From Poriferisodalis sp965208925 (GTDB taxonomy: Bacteria > Actinomycetota > Acidimicrobiia > Acidimicrobiales > Poriferisodalaceae), in assembly GCF_965208925.1 (NCBI RefSeq), contig NZ_OZ242364.1:1364001-1428000 (forward strand): a stretch of 64,000 nucleotides of DNA. Direction: 5' to 3'. Within the stretch, counting starts at the first letter, position 1. Every line of letters starts with the position of its first letter. Positions 52,651-60,465 of this stretch are shown here, one piece after another. The notes beneath the pieces are model-generated. The model was not told where the DNA came from. It was given only the letters and a program-made list of their open reading frames with translations, and searched no databases. The translations under genes and the position numbers were made by a program.

Positions 52651-54288
52651 TCAGTCGGGATTGCCGTTGGAGGCTGTGCTCACGCGCACTGCGGACTCTG
52701 AAGCAACAGCCACCGCGCCACTCGAGCGATCGAGTCGCGATCCCAACGCCTCGAAGTAGTGCTGGTAGAAGTGCCGGATCTTGGTCTCTTGGTAGGAGGC
52801 GAAGATCACTTCCTGCTGCTCTTGGGCTCGCAGCCCCTTCTGCACCAGCGGCAGGTTGAGCGAATCCTGCTGGAAGATCTTCGCGAGCGGTCCCAGCTCG
52901 GGCGCCAGGGTCCAGTCGTCGTCGAAACCGAGGTGACGCACCTTGGCCGGTGCTGGCCGCGCTGCCCCCTCGGCCGGCGCCGGCGGGAACAGCATCACCT
53001 CGAAGATGCACTCCTGGGGGTTGTCGCCGTTCGGCCGGAACCGGTACATGATCGGGTTGAAGCAGCCCCAGGGCGACCAGTTGGGGAACACCGAGAAGAA
53101 GATGGAGTCGATCATCTCGGCGTCGCTGACGGCCTCGACGTCGAGAGCGTCGCCGACCTGCCGCTGCACCTGCGCTCGCTTGCGGTCCGCCAGCCATCCC
53201 CGCACGTTGGTCACCTCCGGCGGCGGGTGGGGCGTCATCAGCGGCATCTCTTCGAAGCCCGGCGGCAGCGGACCGCCGATCCACTTGCACAGGTGCGGGT
53301 CGGCCTGTGTCTGCAGGCCGCCGAGGTGGTTGCCGTCCTCGTCGAAGGTGCTGAGGTTGCCGTCGAGGTCAGTGACCGCGACGTGCCCGTTCGCATCACG
53401 CTCATAGATGTGCCCGCTCATCGGGTGCCGCCAGCGGCCGTACTCCTTGCCGTCGTCGATGCGCTCCCATCGGGGCTGCTCGTCGAGATGGGGGCTGGGC
53501 ACGCCTGTGGCGGTCATCGCCCTGCTGTAGTTGCCGAAAACGTCGTAGCGGCTGTTCGCGTCGCCGAGCGACTCCATCAGCGTCGGATGCGTTGCCACCA
53601 CGTGGTAGCTCTCCATGAACGCCTCTTGGCACGTCTTCCAATTCATCGGCATCAGCTTGGAAACGTGTGCCGCCTTGAATCGGCGTTCGAAGGGCACGAA
53701 TTCGAAATGGTCGGCAAGATCGCCGAGGTAGTCCGCCAGCGGTGTCGCGTTCCGATCAGGGTTGATGAAGACGAACCCGTGCCACGTGCCGACCAGGGCT
53801 TCAGGCAGCCCGTAGTCGGCCATGTCCACGTCGGGGAAGTCCCACTGGCAGGGGATCTCCTTCATGGAGCCGTCCAGTTCCCAGCACCAGCCGTGGAAAG
53901 GGCAGCGCAGGCTTGAGGCGCCGCGCCCGTGGTGCTCGCGCAGCTTGCGGCCCCGGTGCAGGCAGGCGTTGCGGTACGCCTTGATCTCGTCCGGACCTGT
54001 GCGAATGACCAGGAACGACAGGTGTGCGATGTCATAGACGTGGTAGTCGCCGACTTCAGGAATCTCCTCTTCGAGGCAGGCCAGCTGCCAGACGCGGCCC
54101 CACAACCGCTCCACCTCCAAGTCATGGACGTCTTGGGCGTAATACACCGGGGCCGGCACCCGCGTGTTGCCCGGCTGGTGTTCGCCGACTCGCCGCAGCG
54201 CCTCTGACACCGGGTGGGTGTCGTTGTCGAACAGCTCGTCGTAGCTGATGCCGGCCGAGCGGTCGGTGCCTGTGAGCGTCTCGGTCAT
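52651..54288 (-). CDS. Rieske 2Fe-2S ring-hydroxylating oxygenase, alpha subunit (2)
   Basis: 545 residues, larger than the first Rieske protein and not a recent duplicate. Rieske ligands C109-L-H111 (ACLHRGRKL) and C129-PF-H132 (CPFHGW); iron motif WKTCQEAFMESYHVVATH (H229, H234). The long C-terminal half contains FFSVFPNWSPWGCFNPIMYRFRPNGDNP. No ferredoxin or reductase gene is adjacent. ATG 54288. Substrate unknown; cluster context suggests degradation of a ring compound. Confidence 0.88.
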   Translation of the reverse strand: MTETLTGTDRSAGISYDELFDNDTHPVSEALRRVGEHQPGNTRVPAPVYYAQDVHDLEVERLWGRVWQLACLEEEIPEVGDYHVYDIAHLSFLVIRTGPDEIKAYRNACLHRGRKLREHHGRGASSLRCPFHGWCWELDGSMKEIPCQWDFPDVDMADYGLPEALVGTWHGFVFINPDRNATPLADYLGDLADHFEFVPFERRFKAAHVSKLMPMNWKTCQEAFMESYHVVATHPTLMESLGDANSRYDVFGNYSRAMTATGVPSPHLDEQPRWERIDDGKEYGRWRHPMSGHIYERDANGHVAVTDLDGNLSTFDEDGNHLGGLQTQADPHLCKWIGGPLPPGFEEMPLMTPHPPPEVTNVRGWLADRKRAQVQRQVGDALDVEAVSDAEMIDSIFFSVFPNWSPWGCFNPIMYRFRPNGDNPQECIFEVMLFPPAPAEGAARPAPAKVRHLGFDDDWTLAPELGPLAKIFQQDSLNLPLVQKGLRAQEQQEVIFASYQETKIRHFYQHYFEALGSRLDRSSGAVAVASESAVRVSTASNGNPD

Positions 54289-54390
54289 GGCTGCAAGTTA
54301 GGTGCCGTGCCGAGTGGCTGTCGAGGAGCGGGCTGCGCCGCCGTCACGTCGGGCTGAGCGATCCGGCGCCGAGGTCGGCAGGCTGTAGCG

Positions 54391-55647
54391 GTGCCGCACC
54401 GGGACATGATCGTGATCGGGGCTGGTCCCGCCGGTGCGGCGGCGGCCATGCGCGCTGCGGGGGCCGGCATCGGCGTGACCGCGTTCGAGAAGGGCGCACC
54501 GGGGCGCGACAAGGTCTGCGGTGACGGTCTGACCCCGCGTGCGGTTGCCGCGCTCGACGAGCTGGGCGTCTCGCTGGACGATGCACACCGCATCGCCGGG
54601 CTGCGCATGATCGCCGGGCAGCGTGTCCGCGAGCTGGACTGGCCCGCGAACGGGCAATTCGGGCCCTACGGGGCGGTGTGGCCCCGCCGCCGGCTGGACA
54701 GCGCGCTGTGCGACGGCGCTGCGGCGGCCGGTGCTGAGCTGTGCTTCGGCACCGAGGCGTTGCCGATCCTCGAAAACGGCCGCGCCGTCGGCGTCACCGC
54801 CGGCGGTGAGCGCTGGACCGCCGATCTGGTCGTGCTGGCCGCCGGTGCCCAGGGCCAGGCGGCCCGCATGCTGGGTGCGCTGCGTGATCCCGACGAGCCG
54901 TTCGGCCTCGCCATCCGCACCTACGCCGAAACGCCCCGCCACGCCGAGGAGTACCTCGAGGCGTGCCTGACGCTGCGCGACCCCGACGGCACCGCGGTGC
55001 CCGGCTACGGCTGGCTGTTCCCCGCAGGAGACGGCACCGTCAACGTCGGCGTCGGCGCGCTCAGCACCATGAGGGGCTTCGCGAAGCTGAACCTGAATCG
55101 GCTCTGCGACAGCTACCGCGACCTGGTGGCCGAGAGCTGGCAGCTCGGCCCGTACCTGGAGCGTCCCCGGGCGTGGCGCCTGCCGATGAGCGCGGTGCGG
55201 CGGCACGGTCCCGGCTGGGTGGCCATCGGCGACGCGGCCGGGCTGATCAACCCGATGAACGGCGAGGGCATCGACTACGGCCTCGAGACCGGCATCCTCG
55301 CTGCCGATCTCTTCGCGGCCGATCCCAGCGCAGTGCCCGACACCTATGACCGGCTCGTGGCTGAGCGCTTCGATGCTTTCCTGCGCACCGGTCGGCGCTT
55401 CTCGTTCCTGATCGGGCATCCGCGCATCCTGCGCGCCGGCCTGCGGCTGGCGGTGGGCACCGACGCCATCGCGCGGCTCACCCTGCAGGTCATGGGCAAC
55501 CTCATCGACAACGAAACCCCTGGCACCGCGGGTCGGGTGCTGAACGTGGCCGACGCTGCATTGGCGGCGGTCTCACCAGCCCTTCGCCGTCTGCACCGGC
55601 GCCGCACCGCCCGCACCCGCGGCGCCCTTCCCTCGGGAGGGTCCTGA
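54391..55647 (+). CDS. Geranylgeranyl reductase family FAD-dependent oxidoreductase
   Basis: 418 residues. The FAD-binding start is MIVIGAGPAGAAAAMRAAGAG, followed by GRDKVCGDGLTPRAVAALDELG (the KxCGxGL motif of the family) and the FAD site GDAAGLINPMNGEGIDYGLETG. In actinobacteria such enzymes reduce isoprenoid chains, for example beta-isoprene reduction in menaquinone (MenJ) or geranylgeranyl lipids. GTG start at 54391. folD follows after 39 bases. Confidence 0.85.
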   Translation: MPHRDMIVIGAGPAGAAAAMRAAGAGIGVTAFEKGAPGRDKVCGDGLTPRAVAALDELGVSLDDAHRIAGLRMIAGQRVRELDWPANGQFGPYGAVWPRRRLDSALCDGAAAAGAELCFGTEALPILENGRAVGVTAGGERWTADLVVLAAGAQGQAARMLGALRDPDEPFGLAIRTYAETPRHAEEYLEACLTLRDPDGTAVPGYGWLFPAGDGTVNVGVGALSTMRGFAKLNLNRLCDSYRDLVAESWQLGPYLERPRAWRLPMSAVRRHGPGWVAIGDAAGLINPMNGEGIDYGLETGILAADLFAADPSAVPDTYDRLVAERFDAFLRTGRRFSFLIGHPRILRAGLRLAVGTDAIARLTLQVMGNLIDNETPGTAGRVLNVADAALAAVSPALRRLHRRRTARTRGALPSGGS

Positions 55648-55686
55648 GGCCGACCCCTCTGCGGGCGGCCACTACGGTGGCTCGCC

Positions 55687-56532
55687 GTGACTGCAGTGCT
55701 GCTAGACGGCCAGGCACTGGCCGAACAGATCAAGGAAGACCTGCGCATCCGGATCATGCAGGAACGCTTGCAGCCGGGGCTCGGCACGATCCTCGTCGGC
55801 GATGATCCGGCGTCGCACAGCTATGTGGGCGCCAAGATCCGGGACTGCGGCGAGGTGGGCATCGCCTCGATACACGAGGAGCTGCCGGCCGACATTACCC
55901 AGGCCGAGCTGGACGCCGTGATCGAGCGCTTCAACACCGACCCGGCGGTGCACGCCTACATCGTGCAGCTCCCCCTGCCTCGCCAGCTCGACGAGGAAGC
56001 GGCACTGCTGGCCATCGATCCCGTCAAGGACGCCGACGGCCTGCACCCCGTGAACCTGGGCCGACTGGTCATGGGCGTCGACGGCCCGCTGCCGTGCACG
56101 CCACGCGGCATCCAGGTGATGCTCGAGCACTACGGCGTGCCGGTGGAGGGGCGACACGTGGTGGTGGTGGGCCGGGGGCTCACCATCGGCCGCCCGATGG
56201 CGCTGCTGATGGCCCTGAAGCGGCCGGTGGCGAACGCGGCGGTCACGGTGGTGCACACGGGTGTCGCCGACCTCGGCGCCTACACCCGCCAGGCCGACAT
56301 CCTCATCGCGGCGGCCGGAGTGCCGGGCATCATCACGCCGGACATGGTGAAGCCGGGCGCAGCGGTGGTCGGCGGCGGCATCACCCGCGAGGGCCGCAGG
56401 ATCCTCTCCGACGTGGACGAGTCGGTCGGCGAGGTGGCCGGCTGGGTGACGCCCCGACTGGGCGGCGTCGGCCCGATGACCCGGGCGATGCTGCTGGCCA
56501 ACACCGTCGACGCCGCTGCCGCCGCCGGCTGA
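55687..56532 (+). CDS. folD: Bifunctional methylenetetrahydrofolate dehydrogenase/cyclohydrolase
   Basis: 281 residues. LGTILVGDDPASHSYVGAKIRDCGEVGI contains the catalytic Tyr/Lys (Y-x3-K). VQLPLPRQLDEEAALLAIDPVKDADGLHPVNLGRL is the PQLPLP-type substrate loop, and GRGLTIGRPMALLM binds NADP. It interconverts one-carbon folates for purine synthesis, consistent with purN-purH further right. GTG start at 55687. Confidence 0.94.
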   Translation: MTAVLLDGQALAEQIKEDLRIRIMQERLQPGLGTILVGDDPASHSYVGAKIRDCGEVGIASIHEELPADITQAELDAVIERFNTDPAVHAYIVQLPLPRQLDEEAALLAIDPVKDADGLHPVNLGRLVMGVDGPLPCTPRGIQVMLEHYGVPVEGRHVVVVGRGLTIGRPMALLMALKRPVANAAVTVVHTGVADLGAYTRQADILIAAAGVPGIITPDMVKPGAAVVGGGITREGRRILSDVDESVGEVAGWVTPRLGGVGPMTRAMLLANTVDAAAAAG

Positions 56533-56670
56533 GACACGACCGAAGCCTGCGCGTCGACGCGGCTCGATGTGGATGGCGGTGACGCAGGTGCAGTTGCCGC
56601 GCCGCCGCGCTAGAAACGCCCGCAGCCCCGCAGGCTGGTGCGCCTGCACACACCAGCGATGGAGAGAGCA

Positions 56671-57660
56671 GTGAACGATCCCGTACGAGTTGCTGTCACG
56701 GGTGCCGCCGGCCAGATCGGCTACAGCCTGCTGTTCCGGATCGCGTCAGGGGCGATGCTCGGCTCTGAACAGCCGGTCGAGCTGCGCATGCTGGAGATCC
56801 CTCCGGCGATGGGCGCGCTCGACGGCGTGATGATGGAGCTCGACGACTGCGCCTTCCCGCTGTTGGCGTCACGCACCGGCACTTCAGACCCCAACGAGGC
56901 CTTCGAGGGTGCCGACTACGCGCTGCTGGTGGGCTCGATGCCCCGCAAGGCCGGGATGGAGCGCAGCGATCTGCTCGAGGCCAACGGCGGCATCTTCACC
57001 ACCCAGGGCAAGGCGCTCAGCGATTCGGCGAACCCGAGCGTGCGGGTGCTGGTGGTGGGCAATCCGGCCAACACCAACTGCCTGATCGCCATGCGCAATG
57101 CGCCCGGGATTGCTGACGGTCAGTTCACCGCCATGACCCGCCTCGACCACAACCGGGCCGTCGCTCAGCTCGCTGCCAAGGCAGGCGTGTCGGTGAACGA
57201 CGTGACCCGCATGACCATCTGGGGCAACCACTCCGCCACCCAGTATCCCGACATCTTCCATGCCGAGGTGGGCGGCCACAACGCAGCAGCCCTGGTGGAC
57301 GATCAAGCGTGGCTGGAGGACGATTTCATCCCCACCGTGCAGCAGCGCGGCGCGGCCATCATCAACGCCCGGGGCGCCTCGTCGGCGGCGTCGGCGGCAT
57401 CGGCCGCGGTGAATCACATGCGCGACTGGGCGTCTGACACGCCCGGCGGCGACTGGGTGTCCATGGGCATCCCGTCCACCGGCGACTACGGCGCCCCCGA
57501 GGGCATCATCACCTCATACCCCGTCACCGTCGCCGGCGGCCGGTACCACGTGGTGACCGGCCTCGGGCTCGACGACTTCAGCCGCTCCCGCATCGAAGCC
57601 TCCTGGGCCGAACTGGTCGACGAGCGCGACACCGTCGCAGGCATGGGCCTCCTCGGCTGA
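56671..57660 (+). CDS. mdh: Malate dehydrogenase
   Basis: 329-residue cytosolic-type MDH. VAVTGAAGQIGYSLLFRIASGAMLG is the NAD-binding start. MPRKAGMERSDLLEANGGIF carries the substrate arginine loop; NPANTNCLIAM and TRLDHNRA follow, and the catalytic His is in IWGNHSATQYPD (about residue 187). GTG 56671 is chosen because GGAGAG lies five bases upstream; ATG 56659 lacks one. It oxidises malate to oxaloacetate in the TCA cycle. Confidence 0.94.
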   Translation: MNDPVRVAVTGAAGQIGYSLLFRIASGAMLGSEQPVELRMLEIPPAMGALDGVMMELDDCAFPLLASRTGTSDPNEAFEGADYALLVGSMPRKAGMERSDLLEANGGIFTTQGKALSDSANPSVRVLVVGNPANTNCLIAMRNAPGIADGQFTAMTRLDHNRAVAQLAAKAGVSVNDVTRMTIWGNHSATQYPDIFHAEVGGHNAAALVDDQAWLEDDFIPTVQQRGAAIINARGASSAASAASAAVNHMRDWASDTPGGDWVSMGIPSTGDYGAPEGIITSYPVTVAGGRYHVVTGLGLDDFSRSRIEASWAELVDERDTVAGMGLLG

Positions 57661-57672
57661 GCTAGCCGCCGT

Positions 57673-58074
57673 TCAGCTCAGCTGGATGTGATGAACGGCG
57701 ATACCGAGACTCGGCACTCGTGCGAGCCTGCCGTCGACCGTGAGCAGGGGGGCGCGCCTGGCGACGGCTACGGCGACGTACATGGCGTCGTAGGCGGTGA
57801 CGTTGTGCCGGTAGCGCCATGCCGTCCGTGCGAGAAATCGATGTGAGACGCGTTCGACAGGAAAATCGGCCAGGTTGTCGAGCAGCGTCTCGGCACGTGC
57901 CTCGGCAATGACGCCGTGGGCTACGAAGCGGCGCATAGCCGAGACGATTTCGGCATCGAACATTTCGGGCGCTGCCAATGAACGACCCTCGAATGTGTCC
58001 CCCAGCACGTTTCCTGTGGGGGTGCGCAGCAAGTACTCAATTGCAGCGGAGGAGTCAATGACGCAGGCGTCCAT
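57673..58074 (-). CDS. vapC: VapC-type PIN-domain ribonuclease toxin
   Basis: 133 residues with PIN acidic residues: MDACVIDSSAAIEYL (first Asp), APEMFDAEIVSAMRR (Glu), VTAYDAMYVAVAVARRAPLLTVDGRLA (two Asp). ATG 58074 aligns with the family start. It overlaps the antitoxin gene by 20 bases (58055-58074). Expected to cleave RNA, probably tRNA, when released from VapB. Confidence 0.9.
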   Translation of the reverse strand: MDACVIDSSAAIEYLLRTPTGNVLGDTFEGRSLAAPEMFDAEIVSAMRRFVAHGVIAEARAETLLDNLADFPVERVSHRFLARTAWRYRHNVTAYDAMYVAVAVARRAPLLTVDGRLARVPSLGIAVHHIQLS

Positions 58075-58303
58075 AGAGCTCCTCGTCACGCTCGCGACGC
58101 ACCTCGTCCAGGGTGGCGACGACGTCTACGTCGATGTCCAGCGGAGGAATTGATTCCCACCGCTCCTTCCACTCGGACCACTCGAGTTCGCGCTTGAGGG
58201 CCTGAAGCACGACCGCGCTCATCGAACAGTTGCGCTGTTGGGCGCAGCGCCGAAGCCGCTCGTGAAGCTCATCAGGCATGTTCCTGACTTGGAGATTCGC
58301 CAT
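58055..58303 (-). CDS. vapB: VapB/FitA-type ribbon-helix-helix antitoxin
   Basis: 82 residues. N-terminal ribbon-helix-helix ANLQVRNMPDELHERLRRCAQQRNCSMSAVVLQALKREL is a FitA-like DNA-binding domain, and the acidic C-terminus (PPLDIDVDVVATLDEVRRERDEE) should wrap the toxin. Upstream of and overlapping vapC. The operator-like inverted repeat touches the start codon. Confidence 0.9.
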   Translation of the reverse strand: MANLQVRNMPDELHERLRRCAQQRNCSMSAVVLQALKRELEWSEWKERWESIPPLDIDVDVVATLDEVRRERDEELYGRLRH

Positions 58304-58334
58304 TGCATGAATCTAGCATGAAGATATCATGCAA
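58303..58334 (-). promoter_or_regulatory. Operator-like inverted repeat at the vapBC start
   Basis: Arms TTGCATGA (58303-58310) and TCATGCAA (58327-58334) are perfectly inverted, with an additional AGCATGA between them. The left arm touches the vapB ATG. Such repeats are the usual binding sites for VapBC autorepression. Its overlap with the start codon suggests a very short or absent leader. Confidence 0.65.
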
Positions 58335-58451
58335 TCTGCGTGCAGATGATGTGGCAGTCTGAGTGTGAAAAATACTGAAATTCATCTACCAAGTGTGACG
58401 CATGCCGTCGTCGAGGACGCAATTGTTTTCTTTGGGAGTTTGATTCGCTGC

Positions 58452-58895
58452 TCAGATCTGGATGTTGCGAACCGATATTGCGTGCTTGCGGGCCGCTTCC
58501 ATGAGAGGTTCGTTCTCGTTGGCCTGCGCGCAACAGATCTCTGCATCCAGAAAGCGAGCGGCAGCCAGTGCTTCGAGGGAAAGCAGGTTGAGGCGAGCAC
58601 CGTCGCGGATGAGTTCGCCCATCGGCCAGCCGAGCGCACGAAGCGACACCAGCTCGATCGATGCCGGCAGCTCGATGACCGTGGCGATGACGCTGGCCGC
58701 GACGCCGGGCGACACATCTCCGAGCTGGCGCGACATCGACCCGACAACAGCCTGGTCGGCGAGCGCACGGCAGAGACGGTGGTACCACAGCCCCGTCGTG
58801 GCGACGATGCCGCCTCGGGGCCGTAACTCGCGTGGCTCCTCGCCCAGCAGCATCCTCAGCAGGATGTGGTCGTCCACGAGGACGCCGTTGCTCAT
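58452..58895 (-). CDS. PIN-like toxin of a second toxin-antitoxin pair
   Basis: 147 residues. GVLVDDHILLRMLLGEE at the N-terminus carries the first acidic residue, and LNLLSLEALAAARFLDAEICCAQANENEPLMEAARKHAISVRNI is the PIN C-terminal pattern (L-x-LxAAxxLDA...AA). The middle is less typical and one canonical acidic residue is hard to place, so the family call is moderate. It lies 30 bases downstream of an AbrB-type gene on the same strand, as expected for a toxin. Confidence 0.65.
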   Translation of the reverse strand: MSNGVLVDDHILLRMLLGEEPRELRPRGGIVATTGLWYHRLCRALADQAVVGSMSRQLGDVSPGVAASVIATVIELPASIELVSLRALGWPMGELIRDGARLNLLSLEALAAARFLDAEICCAQANENEPLMEAARKHAISVRNIQI

Positions 58896-58925
58896 GACAG
58901 GTCTGGGGTCATCGCAGATGCGGAC

Positions 58926-59168
58926 TCAAGCGAGATCGGGTTCGCTGGCAGCGACGCGGCGCGCGAGCGACTGATAGCCGCCGGCATCTTCAAGGGCTTC
59001 GCTGAGCATCGACCGCAATCCGCCCCGACCGGCCGGCACCACCACCACCGCAGCGCCCAAGTCTGCGATCTCGACAGATCCTCCGGAAGCAATTCCCCAG
59101 CGGCGGCGTGTTTCAGCCGGCAGGGCCATCTGACCTCGTTCCGAAACCCGGTACTGCACAATTGCCAC
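58926..59168 (-). CDS. SpoVT/AbrB-type antitoxin
   Basis: 80 residues from GTG 59168 (ATG 59192 also possible). VAIVQYRVSERGQMALPAETRRRWGIASGGSVEIADLGAAVVVVP is a swapped-hairpin AbrB domain; RGQMALPAETRRRWG is the core motif. The C-terminal part (LRSMLSEALEDAGG) should bind the toxin. The stretch 59173-59203 upstream has operator-like repeats overlapping the alternative start, which favours the shorter form. Confidence 0.75.
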   Translation of the reverse strand: MAIVQYRVSERGQMALPAETRRRWGIASGGSVEIADLGAAVVVVPAGRGGLRSMLSEALEDAGGYQSLARRVAASEPDLA

Positions 59169-59172
59169 GATG

Positions 59173-59206
59173 CCAATGTACAAGAGAAACATGTAGATCT
59201 ACAAGG
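59173..59206 (-). promoter_or_regulatory. Operator-like repeats upstream of the AbrB-type antitoxin
   Basis: TGTAGATCTACA (59192-59203) is a perfect 12-base palindrome. On the gene strand the element reads TTGTAGATCTACATG, then six bases, then TTGTACATTG, so the TTGTA half-site recurs. It sits just upstream of GTG 59168 and fits autoregulation by the AbrB-type protein (inference). Confidence 0.55.
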
Positions 59207-59335
59207 CTGCATGGTTGCACTACTGTGCGCGAAGCGCAGGCTTCGCTCGATCGTTTGGGAAGCTCACCTTGCGAATGTGGCACGCACGACCGCCGCGGAC
59301 GTAATGGTTTTCTGGATGAAGGAGGGAGGTCGCTA

Positions 59336-60463
59336 ATGAACGACGCGTACGACGTCGTTGTCGTCGGCGGGGGAATCGCCGGCATCTCTGCTGCGTACGC
59401 ACTGGGGCAAGACGGTGCGCGGGTTGCGGTTGTTGAGCGCGAGGCCACGTTGACCGCCCACAGCACGGGCCGCTCAGCCGCGCAGTTCCTGGCTTCCTAC
59501 GGCGAACCGGCCAACCGGCGGCTGAGCGCAGCGTCGCGCGCGTTTCTCGACTCGGACGCTGACGGTCTGGCTGACAGTGCCGTGCTGATCCCGCGCAATG
59601 TGCTGTGGGTTGCGCCCGACGGGTTCGAAGGTCACCTACAGGAGCGGATCGACGCCAACCAAGTCACCGCGACTGAATGCGAACTGCTCGACGTGGAGCG
59701 CACGGTCGCGATCTGCGCTGCGCTGGACCCGGAGTGGCTGGCCGGGGGAGTGATCGAGTACGGCGGCTTCGATATCGATGTCGCAGGTCTTCACCAGGCG
59801 TACGTGCGCGGTGTGCGCGCCGAAGGCGTGACGATCCTTCGCGACCACGGTGTGCGAGAGCTGGTGAGGCGAGACGACGGTTGGCAAGTCGAGACGGGGG
59901 AAGGACCGCTCAGCTGCAACGTCGTGGTGAACGCTGCGGGTGCCTGGGCTGACGAAGTTGCTGGAATGGCCGCTGCGCAGGCCGTCGGATTGCGACCGTT
60001 GCGCCGCACCGTCTTCACGTTCTCGACCGACCTCGACGCTGACGACTGGCCGCTGGTGATCGCTGCGGACGAGAGCTTCTACTTCAAGCCCGAGGGACCC
60101 GGCCAGCTCTTGGGTTCACCGGCTGATGAACACCTCGACAACCCAGGTGATGCGCGGCCACGCGAGATCGACGTGGCCCGAGGCATCGAGGCGGTCAACC
60201 GGGCGACTCGGTTGGATATTCGCTCGGTTCGTTCGACGTGGGCCGGCTTGCGGACCTTCGCACCGGATCGCGTGCCGGTGGTTGGGTTCGACCCGGTGAT
60301 TCCGGGATTCTTCTGGTGCGCAGGGCAAGGAGGCACCGGCATCCAGACGGCGCCGGCGATCTCGACGCTTGCGGCGGCGCTGATCTCGGGCAGGACGGTC
60401 ACGCCCGAGCTTGCTGCGCTGACGGCAGCACTGAGTCCGCAGCGCTTCGCTGAGGCGGCCTGA
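59336..60463 (+). CDS. FAD-dependent oxidoreductase, DAO/sarcosine-oxidase-like
   Basis: 375 residues. DVVVVGGGIAGISAAYALGQDGARVAVVERE is the FAD-binding Rossmann start, followed by TGRSAAQFLASYG and later NAAGAWADEVAGMA. The C-terminal end has RVPVVGFDPVIPGFFWCAGQGGTGIQTAPA. Such enzymes oxidise D-amino acids, sarcosine or related amines. ATG 59336 follows GGAGGGAGG. It stands alone between the AbrB/PIN pair and the convergent carboxypeptidase gene. Confidence 0.87.
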   Translation: MNDAYDVVVVGGGIAGISAAYALGQDGARVAVVEREATLTAHSTGRSAAQFLASYGEPANRRLSAASRAFLDSDADGLADSAVLIPRNVLWVAPDGFEGHLQERIDANQVTATECELLDVERTVAICAALDPEWLAGGVIEYGGFDIDVAGLHQAYVRGVRAEGVTILRDHGVRELVRRDDGWQVETGEGPLSCNVVVNAAGAWADEVAGMAAAQAVGLRPLRRTVFTFSTDLDADDWPLVIAADESFYFKPEGPGQLLGSPADEHLDNPGDARPREIDVARGIEAVNRATRLDIRSVRSTWAGLRTFAPDRVPVVGFDPVIPGFFWCAGQGGTGIQTAPAISTLAAALISGRTVTPELAALTAALSPQRFAEAA

Positions 60464-60465
60464 AT

